Source: Bacteroidales bacterium
GTDB lineage: Bacteria > Bacteroidota > Bacteroidia > Bacteroidales > JAOZMU01
Assembly (NCBI GenBank): GCA_029934165.1
Contig: JAOZMU010000066.1
Location: 1 to 11,015 of the forward strand
DNA length: 11,015 nucleotides
Direction of reading: 5' to 3'
Shown: piece after piece, positions 1 through 5,405 of the stretch
Layout of the letters: each line of letters begins with the position of its first letter
Numbering within the stretch: the stretch's first letter is position 1
Made by a program: the position numbers and the translations under genes
Notes under the pieces: model-generated
Told to the model about the DNA's origin: nothing
Seen by the model: only the letters and a program-made list of their open reading frames with translations
The model's database searches: none

Positions 1-544
1 GCGGAAGTTGAGAAACTTGTATAAACCAAGAGTCGTGATTTAGCAATTCTACAAATTCGTCTCTTTCGCCAGAATAATTTGTTTTTTTTAAGACATCATA
101 ATATTGTCCTTTGCGCTGTAAAACTGATGGCAATGCGTTATTAAATTCTTTGTCAACAAAATAGATAGTTTTCAAAGGCAAATAGCCTTCTTTTACCTCG
201 TCTTTATCTTTATAAACGCTTTTTTGTCCGTATTTCTCGCCCACATATTTTCTAAAACGTGGTATCTCCGGTTTGAAAGGCGACTTCTGAACTTCAATCA
301 TAACCTTTTCATAAGCAGCCTTGCCGTTTTCTTTCTTCACTTTGATAATCGCAACATAATCAAGACGTTGCATGGGGATTTGCGAATATTTTATTATTAG
401 GTTGGTTGTCGAACTCTCTTGCGGTGCAGGAACAAGTTCGGTTATCTCCTCAGAAATTATCAACGAAATCAAATCGCGAGCAATATCAATATCTTCAAGC
501 AAATACTTAAAAACGGTGTCGTAAATTGGGTTAAATACTTTCAT
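1..544 (-). CDS. Rpn-like PD-(D/E)XK nuclease, N-terminal part
   Basis: The minus-strand frame opens with ATG at 544-542 and stays open to the window edge, giving 181 codons and no stop, so the C-terminus lies outside. The start of the protein reads MKVFNPIYDTVFKYLLED, the typical opening of Bacteroidota proteins annotated as Rpn-family recombination-promoting nuclease or PD-(D/E)XK putative transposase. A plausible catalytic core is visible: Asp62 in RLDY, then Glu84 and Gln86 in MIEVQKS, which fits the D...ExQ variant of the fold. Family members are usually around 300 aa, so more than half is probably present. In this family the enzyme is thought to cut DNA and promote recombination; the substrate cannot be read from the sequence. 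It lies behind a strong terminator and has its own TACCTTTG promoter element, so it is a separate transcription unit. Family assignment is by recognition of motifs, not by search. Confidence 0.8.
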   Translation of the reverse strand, partial: MKVFNPIYDTVFKYLLEDIDIARDLISLIISEEITELVPAPQESSTTNLIIKYSQIPMQRLDYVAIIKVKKENGKAAYEKVMIEVQKSPFKPEIPRFRKYVGEKYGQKSVYKDKDEVKEGYLPLKTIYFVDKEFNNALPSVLQRKGQYYDVLKKTNYSGERDEFVELLNHDSWFIQVSQLP

Positions 545-560
545 AGTTGGCTATTTTTTA

Positions 561-568
561 CAAAGGTA
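561..568 (-). promoter_or_regulatory. Bacteroidota -7 element for the nuclease gene
   Basis: On the minus strand this reads TACCTTTG, an exact match to the Bacteroidota -7 consensus TAnnTTTG, 16 nt before the ATG of the nuclease gene. I see no clear TTG -33 box at 19-21 nt spacing, so this is a half-supported promoter. Confidence 0.5.
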
Positions 569-625
569 CGAAATTTTCGGGAATTACTATTGTCGGCGTG
601 GCTTGAAGCGATGCCGACAAAAAAC

Positions 626-659
626 AAAAAAGGCTACCCGAAACCGAGCAGCCTTTTTT
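626..659. terminator. Rho-independent terminator, probably bidirectional
   Basis: The arms AAAAAAGGCT (626-635) and AGCCTTTTTT (650-659) are perfectly complementary over 10 bp around a 14-nt loop. The stem is A-rich on one side and T-rich on the other, so it has a U-tract in either direction. It follows the stop of the 1090-aa secreted protein by about 50 nt and separates that unit from the nuclease promoter. Confidence 0.85.
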
Positions 660-663
660 AATG

Positions 664-696
664 ATTCAGAGTGCGACTTGGAGTCGCGCTCTGAAT
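664..696. repeat. 15-bp inverted repeat before the terminator
   Basis: Arms 664-678 and 682-696 (outer ATTCAGAG, inner GCGACT) pair over 15 bp with one imperfect position (G-U in one direction, A-C in the other) and a 3-nt loop. It sits between the stop codon of the 1090-aa gene and the U-tract terminator but has no U-tract itself. It could be an RNA 3'-end stabiliser or a small dispersed palindromic element; one copy in one window cannot distinguish these. Confidence 0.7.
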
Positions 697-708
697 TTAT
701 GATTTTCT

Positions 709-3700
709 TTATTTCAAGAAAACCTTTTGGTTTGTTGTTTGTCCGTTGCTTACAACTTTTACGATGTATGCTCCGCCGTTTAATCCGGTTGGGATTGAAA
801 CCAAGCCGTTTGCAGACACTTGTTTTGTCATCACAACACGTCCCGAAAGGTCGAAGATTGAGATTGTTGCGTTGCCAGTTTCTTGTCCAAAGTTTACAAA
901 AACAGAGTTTCCGTTTGCGTAGATGTTCGATTCTGTGCTGATTTCTTCGCAAGCTGTTGGGCTTGGAGAGAAGTGAAGCTCGAAGCGGTCTGTTGTAACG
1001 CCATCGGCAGTATGAGTGTAGGCATACGTTGGATTGTCGTTAAGTTTTTGCTCGTAGAAGTTACCATCTAAATCGGTAACGTGTTTATCAACAAGATAAA
1101 CGTCTGTTTCTGTTTCAAAAAATAATTTATCGGCAGAAAGAGTTTGCTCAATGCCAGCCTGACCAGAAACACCAAGCGGAATAATCATTCCTTGTTCAAA
1201 CTCATTAACGGTGTAGATTGCATGTTCAGTTCCTTCTGGTGTTAGAGAAAAAACTTGTGGCATAACTGCTGTTGTCGAAAACATTTTGAAAGCATCAAAT
1301 TCGCCGTCATGTTCCAATGTTGCGCCTGCTACTTCGCGGATAACAGTCTCATCTTTAAGCGTTTCTCTGCATAAACTCAAACGAATTTGATAATCTTCTT
1401 CTGGTGCATCTTTATAAAAACGACGACCGCTGTGAGCTTTTGCAGTTGTTGGAACTGTAAAAGTTGATTTGTCAACTTTTGCACGCACAAAAAATCCTTG
1501 CATGGCTGGGACATATTGATTAGTAGTAGATGTTCCGGCACTTATTCCTGCATTTGTTCCTGTTGCCGCAACGAAGTAACGATAATTGCCTACATCACTT
1601 TGAGTAACATCATCATCATAAAACTCTTCGTACATATATACAGTATTTTCAATATTAGTTTGATTGTTTGTATTATCCATTACTAATTTCCAATCAATTG
1701 CCGAAGTAAACGGATTACCAACTAAATTCCAACCGTCATGATTTGTTACTCCGTCAGGGTTTGCGGTTTTAGTAACGGTAATTGTGTTTGTTGTGTTTAG
1801 TGCGCCCGTAAATTCAGGTGTAGCATATTCGCTATAAACAGCATAACCTTTTACTGGTGTCATTGCAGTGTTTAAAGCTGGTTCCCATGCTGCTCCTGTT
1901 GAAAAGTTTCCTGCTTGATTGAAACTTAAAACATTTGTTCCGGCACTGGCGAAAACACTTGTGTTTGCTCCTTGAACTGGCGCAGAAATGTAATGATAAG
2001 CCCAAGCTCTTAGGAAACGTTTTGCTGTAATATCGCCTGTTGCTGTTCCCTTTACGATAAGCGAACCGCTTGCTCCTGAGTTTTCGGGAGATTCAAGAGT
2101 AAGGCTACCGCCTGTTTCAATATCAAGATTTCCTTCTACGGTAAGCATACCTGGGTCATCAGTATTATTGTCTGTTGGATTTACAACCACATCACCAAAA
2201 GTGTAAAGGTTATTGTTTGCTGTTACTAAATGAGTCTTGTCAACAGTAACAGTTTTGCCGCTTGAAATGACAATATTGTCTAAAGCTGCAGCATCTGTTG
2301 TTGTGTAATCGTCTTCAAAAGAGACGTTTGCAGAAGCTCCGCCATCCAACCATGTATCTCCGGCATATACATCGAAAGTATTGTCGTCTGCAGTGGTGGC
2401 TCCGCCTTGAACTGTTCCATCATTTGTGTTTGCACTTGCATCAAGGTAGTTTCCATTAAATTGGTAATATGCAACAAGGTTTTCGTCTGCTGGATTAATT
2501 AGCTGACGACACATGTTAGCACGAATTTCATCTTGTGTGCGGACAGTACTCCAAAAACGTACTTCGTCAATAAAACCAGTTAGATAATCTGTACCATCGG
2601 AGCCAATAACAAGCGCACTTACATCATAACCAGCAGTTATAGTTATAGTAACATGTTGCCATTCACTATTTGTCAAAGTTGTAGAAACGACTCCATTCAC
2701 ATATATTTCTGTTGAACCTGAGACAGAGATAGTTCCACTACTTACTGAAATTTTATCCACTCCATTAAGGTCAATAATTTCTTCGGTTGTTGTTGTTGGA
2801 TTAATCCAAAATTCTATTGTTTTTATTTCTGTTGTACTGGAATTTGAAATATCACCAACAGTTACATAATCATCTGCTCCATCCAATGTCAAAGCATCGC
2901 CCGAAGCACCAAGTGTTGCAAAAATTACTTCGTTTCCATAACTTGTTCCTTCTCCGTTTGTGGCATAAGCTCTTACGTAGTAAGTTGTTCCATTTGCCAA
3001 TCCTGTTATAGAAGAAGTAAAAACACCTGTTCCTCCTCCGTTAATCGTTTTTCCATCTTGATTGGTTGTTAATGCAGGAGCTGTTGTTTTACTCCACACA
3101 ACACCACGAGGAGTTACAGCACTACCACCTTCTGCAGTTACCTCACCACCCGAAGAAGCTGTTGTTCCTGTTATGGAGGTAATTGCTGCGGTTGTTACGG
3201 TTGGGGTAGATTTGCCAAGCGTGTAATACTGCGCCAAACCATCTAAGCTGCTTAGTGTTACGGTGTTTGCAGTTGCATCAAGTGTTCCGCCTGCGTAAGT
3301 CCATGTAGTTCCATCTGCCGAAGACCACAAAACAAGTGTTGCTTCTGTAAGCCCGTTTAATTCCGAGTCATCATAATTGAAGACAATGGTAGCATTCAAA
3401 CCTGTGTTAGTTGTTGGAACAATTGTATAGTATCTTTTAATACTATTACCACCACCAAGTTCGCCTGTTTGTGCTGTGTGGAATCTTGCAACATCAGTAC
3501 TTCCCATATTTGTAGCAGAAGTTACAACAAGCCCAAGTCCACCAATATTGTCAGCCGTTGGTGTGCCAATGTCTTCGGTGATTGAAATATTGCCCGAGCC
3601 AGTTAATAAACCACTGCCGCTAAGAGTTGCACCTGAAGAAAGTGTTAGTTGCCCGTTCATGTTAATGTTTCCGCTTGTGAGCGTGAGGGCAGTAGTTACG

Positions 3701-3981
3701 TTGATTGCCGAGTTTAGCACCAAGCCTGCCGAGTTGTTCAGCGTAAGCGAGTGAAATTCGGTTGGCGAAGTAGTACCGTTGATACTTTGCACCGAGCCAC
3801 CATCAAAAGTAACCAAGTTGTTGTTGTGCGTAAAAGTTCCGTTGTTTGTCCATGTTCCGGAAACCGTAATGTCTGTCGTCAACTCCATTGTGGTAGTTAT
3901 CGTAACATCGGTATAATCCTGTGCCAACAACAACCCCGGAATAAGGGTTATCATGGCAAATAATAATAATAATCGCTTCAT
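709..3981 (-). CDS. Large secreted T9SS cargo protein with LamG-like domain
   Basis: A 1090-aa exported protein. Residues 1-20 form a signal peptide (MKR, a hydrophobic stretch, then LLLA before Gln21). Residues about 35-130 are a beta-rich module with the pattern SGTWTNNGTFT...VTFDGGS. Residues about 260-356 resemble a fibronectin-III-like module (PRGVVWS, GTTYYVRAYATN). Residues about 359-530 look like a LamG/concanavalin-like domain (LDGADDYV, IEFWINP, IDEVRFW, LVAYYQFNG). Residues about 640-1000 hold the common Bacteroidota module with YHYISAPVQ, GWNLVGNPF and YVPAMQGFFVRAK. Residues 1018-1090 are a T9SS type A sorting domain (SIFDLSGRVV, GGAYIVKV, KVFLK end). In this family the sorting domain directs export through the outer membrane and surface attachment or release. 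A LamG domain often binds glycans, but no ligand or enzyme activity can be read here. No terminator separates it from the 336-aa gene 84 nt upstream, so co-transcription is likely. Confidence 0.93.
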   Translation of the reverse strand: MKRLLLLFAMITLIPGLLLAQDYTDVTITTTMELTTDITVSGTWTNNGTFTHNNNLVTFDGGSVQSINGTTSPTEFHSLTLNNSAGLVLNSAINVTTALTLTSGNINMNGQLTLSSGATLSGSGLLTGSGNISITEDIGTPTADNIGGLGLVVTSATNMGSTDVARFHTAQTGELGGGNSIKRYYTIVPTTNTGLNATIVFNYDDSELNGLTEATLVLWSSADGTTWTYAGGTLDATANTVTLSSLDGLAQYYTLGKSTPTVTTAAITSITGTTASSGGEVTAEGGSAVTPRGVVWSKTTAPALTTNQDGKTINGGGTGVFTSSITGLANGTTYYVRAYATNGEGTSYGNEVIFATLGASGDALTLDGADDYVTVGDISNSSTTEIKTIEFWINPTTTTEEIIDLNGVDKISVSSGTISVSGSTEIYVNGVVSTTLTNSEWQHVTITITAGYDVSALVIGSDGTDYLTGFIDEVRFWSTVRTQDEIRANMCRQLINPADENLVAYYQFNGNYLDASANTNDGTVQGGATTADDNTFDVYAGDTWLDGGASANVSFEDDYTTTDAAALDNIVISSGKTVTVDKTHLVTANNNLYTFGDVVVNPTDNNTDDPGMLTVEGNLDIETGGSLTLESPENSGASGSLIVKGTATGDITAKRFLRAWAYHYISAPVQGANTSVFASAGTNVLSFNQAGNFSTGAAWEPALNTAMTPVKGYAVYSEYATPEFTGALNTTNTITVTKTANPDGVTNHDGWNLVGNPFTSAIDWKLVMDNTNNQTNIENTVYMYEEFYDDDVTQSDVGNYRYFVAATGTNAGISAGTSTTNQYVPAMQGFFVRAKVDKSTFTVPTTAKAHSGRRFYKDAPEEDYQIRLSLCRETLKDETVIREVAGATLEHDGEFDAFKMFSTTAVMPQVFSLTPEGTEHAIYTVNEFEQGMIIPLGVSGQAGIEQTLSADKLFFETETDVYLVDKHVTDLDGNFYEQKLNDNPTYAYTHTADGVTTDRFELHFSPSPTACEEISTESNIYANGNSVFVNFGQETGNATISIFDLSGRVVMTKQVSANGLVSIPTGLNGGAYIVKVVSNGQTTNQKVFLK

Positions 3982-4052
3982 GATTGTCTGTTTTTAAGTT
4001 AATTGAAAAAAAAATAAAATCTGTGTTCCTATCAAAAGAATAAATAATTAAT

Positions 4053-4068
4053 AACTGAAAACTGTTTA
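4053..4068. repeat. 16-nt dispersed repeat overlapping a stop codon
   Basis: AACTGAAAACTGTTTA occurs here and, identically and in the same orientation, at 5236-5251. The last three bases are the stop codon (TAA on the minus strand) of the 336-aa secreted protein, so the coding frame ends exactly where the repeat begins. The remaining 4005-4052 is AT-rich, with a 9-A run near 4007-4015 on the plus strand, and has no terminator hairpin. Confidence 0.8.
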
Positions 4069-5076
4069 TTTCGATTTAAAAACCCCATCAGTAACATTCA
4101 AACTGCCTGTTACATTGCAAGATGTTGCGCCCGAAGCATCAACCTTTTCGGTTGCGTGTGTGTTGTTTATTATTAAGTTCTTAAAAGTTGTGCTGCCGCC
4201 AATTGTTTGTTCTGCCGAGCCGCCAAATTCTACTGTTCCCGTGCCTGCCGTAAAAGTGCCTGAGTTGCTCCAGTTGCCAGCAACGGTTAGTTTGCCTGCG
4301 CCAATAGTTAGCGTTGAGCCTGTTTCTATGGTAATGCTTTTGCACACGGCAGTAGTCAAATCGCCAATGCTTGGTTGGTTTGTTGTTCCTGTAGGAATTA
4401 CTACATCTACGCCTGCTAATGGCACAACACCATCGTCCCAGTTTGTGGCTGTGTTCCAGACGGTTGTTGCGGCATCGGTTTTCCATAAACCCGGAGTAGA
4501 TAATACTGGCACCTCTCCTGCTTTTATTGAAGTACTGTGTGTGCTTTCATACGCCGATTCATACACGGTAACCCCTTTGCTACCATCTACAACCTCAATC
4601 TTCAGCCAGCCGTAATTCCAATTAGTTCCATCATTTTTAAACCTAAACCCCACGTATTTTACGCCTTGTCCTTGTAAGTCGCCAGAACCATTTTTACCAA
4701 ATATGAAAGCGCAAGCAGCTTTAAAGGATTGTGCATCATTAATTGTAGCATCAACACTTAATGCTTTTGCATAATTACCATTTTTTAGGAACTGCAAAGA
4801 TTTTTCGAGTACCACAATTCCTACACTATAACTACCGTCGTAATATAAGTGCAATTTTCCAACTGAAATGTTTGCAGTAGCGCCCAATGGCATATCAGTT
4901 TTTACCGTAACATTGCTTCCTCCCCCTTTGCTCAAGGAAATATCAGGGTCATAATCCTTATGATCAATTTGTGCATCTACATCTGCTACACCTACTCCAC
5001 CAAGCACGATTAATGCTGCGGCAGCTTTTCCGTAGCTGTTAAGCCTTTGTTTTAGTTTTGTTTTTGTGTTTTTCAT
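4066..5076 (-). CDS. Exported beta-rich protein lacking a sorting domain
   Basis: A 336-aa protein with a long signal peptide: a basic N-terminus (KNTKTKLKQR), a hydrophobic stretch at about 18-31, and likely cleavage after Ala35 (ADVDA, then Gln). Residues about 36-190 match a Bacteroidota/PEP-CTERM-like secreted type that I recognise by its features: DYDPDISLS near the N-terminus and YVGFRF...NYGWLKIEV...YESAYEST...IKAGEVP at 141-190. Residues about 196-336 are a repeat module (WNTATNWDDG...VPLAGVDVVIPTG...GNWSNSGTFTAGTGTVEFGGS...QTIGG...FKNLIINN) related to the N-terminal module of the next gene downstream. The chain stops at GVFKSK with no T9SS sorting domain and no membrane anchor, so it would be periplasmic unless exported otherwise. 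The end coincides with a dispersed repeat, suggesting C-terminal truncation. Function unknown; a structural or adhesive role is a guess. Confidence 0.9.
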   Translation of the reverse strand: MKNTKTKLKQRLNSYGKAAAALIVLGGVGVADVDAQIDHKDYDPDISLSKGGGSNVTVKTDMPLGATANISVGKLHLYYDGSYSVGIVVLEKSLQFLKNGNYAKALSVDATINDAQSFKAACAFIFGKNGSGDLQGQGVKYVGFRFKNDGTNWNYGWLKIEVVDGSKGVTVYESAYESTHSTSIKAGEVPVLSTPGLWKTDAATTVWNTATNWDDGVVPLAGVDVVIPTGTTNQPSIGDLTTAVCKSITIETGSTLTIGAGKLTVAGNWSNSGTFTAGTGTVEFGGSAEQTIGGSTTFKNLIINNTHATEKVDASGATSCNVTGSLNVTDGVFKSK

Positions 5077-5118
5077 AATGTCAAACTTTTAAATTAAAAT
5101 TAAAAAAATTAATACTGT

Positions 5119-5164
5119 CCCCCGATTATCATCGTGGGCTAACAACAGGTCATCGCTTCGCGAT
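5119..5164. repeat. REP-like paired hairpin, copy A
   Basis: Hairpin 1 is CCCCCGAT (5119-5126), a 4-nt loop, then ATCGTGGG (5131-5138), with one mismatch, followed by CTAA. Hairpin 2 is ATCGC-TTC-GCGAT (5152-5164), perfect over 5 bp. Hairpin 1 plus the trailing bases matches the copy at 8676-8699 at 21 of 24 positions by eye. I recognise CCCACGAT..ATCGTGGGCTAA as a type of dispersed intergenic hairpin repeat seen in Bacteroidota; such elements are often mobilised by REP-associated Y1 transposases, none of which is in this window. Confidence 0.75.
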
Positions 5165-5190
5165 TTAATGGAATTTATTGTCCCACACCA

Positions 5191-5234
5191 TTTATGGTTT
5201 TGAGAATCACTATTTCATTTCTCAAAACCCATGA
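5191..5234. repeat. Long inverted repeat in the 336-aa gene leader
   Basis: GGTTTTGAGAA (5196-5206) and TTCTCAAAACC (5219-5229) are perfectly complementary over 11 bp with a 12-nt loop. The arms extend to about 5191 and 5234 with a bulge and a mismatch (TTTATGG against CCCATGAAA). On the minus-strand transcript it lies between the fusion gene stop and the 336-aa gene start. It has no U-tract, so a terminator role is not evident. Confidence 0.7.
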
Positions 5235-5235
5235 A

Positions 5236-5251
5236 AACTGAAAACTGTTTA
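5236..5251. repeat. 16-nt dispersed repeat, second copy
   Basis: AACTGAAAACTGTTTA is identical to 4053-4068 and is followed by ACTGAAAACT and AACAGATAAC (5251-5272), forming a short degenerate run of ACTGAAA-like units. It leads directly into the heptamer array. Confidence 0.8.
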
Positions 5252-5291
5252 CTGAAAACTAATAACAGATAACTAAATCATGCGTAAGCAA

Positions 5292-5405
5292 AATTATCAA
5301 TTATCAATTATTAATTATCAATTATCAATTATCAATTACTCAATTACTAATTATCAATTATTAATTATTAATTATCAATTACTCAATTATCAATTATCAA
5401 TTACT
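5292..5405. repeat. Heptamer tandem array 1 (16 units)
   Basis: Sixteen consecutive 7-nt units fill 114 nt with two single extra C residues (5341, 5384). Counting by eye, nine are AATTATC, three AATTATT and four AATTACT. The last unit overlaps the stop codon of the fusion gene (CTA at 5404-5406). It is entered by GTAAGCAAAATTAT (5284-5297), identical to the entry of array 2. There are no unique spacers, so this is a short tandem repeat, not CRISPR. Confidence 0.95.

Larger units (their letters stand above)
5077..5403. other. 327-bp repeat-filled intergenic region
   Basis: There is no credible coding sequence between the fusion gene and the 336-aa gene. In plus-strand order it holds an AT-rich leader (5077-5118), a REP-like pair of hairpins (5119-5164), a long hairpin (5191-5234), ACTGAAAACT-type repeats (5236-5263) and a heptamer array (5292-5405). 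I found no good TAnnTTTG promoter for the 336-aa gene; the nearest resemblance is AAAGTTTG close to the ATG, which is too weak to call. Confidence 0.75.

Noticed and set aside
419..661. Plus-strand 80-codon frame
   Set aside because: It overlaps the nuclease gene start, its promoter element and the terminator; no support as a gene.
3981..4066. A single secreted-protein gene split by a frameshift into the 336-aa and 1090-aa parts
   Set aside because: The 1090-aa protein has its own complete signal peptide and the 84-nt gap is non-coding, so these are two genes that share a module.
4115..4615. Plus-strand 166-codon frame antisense to the 336-aa gene
   Set aside because: It is a shadow of a gene with a clear signal peptide and domains; no promoter or recognisable motif on the plus strand.
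5292..5405. CRISPR array
   Set aside because: Units are 7 nt, directly adjacent and without spacers; no cas gene is present.
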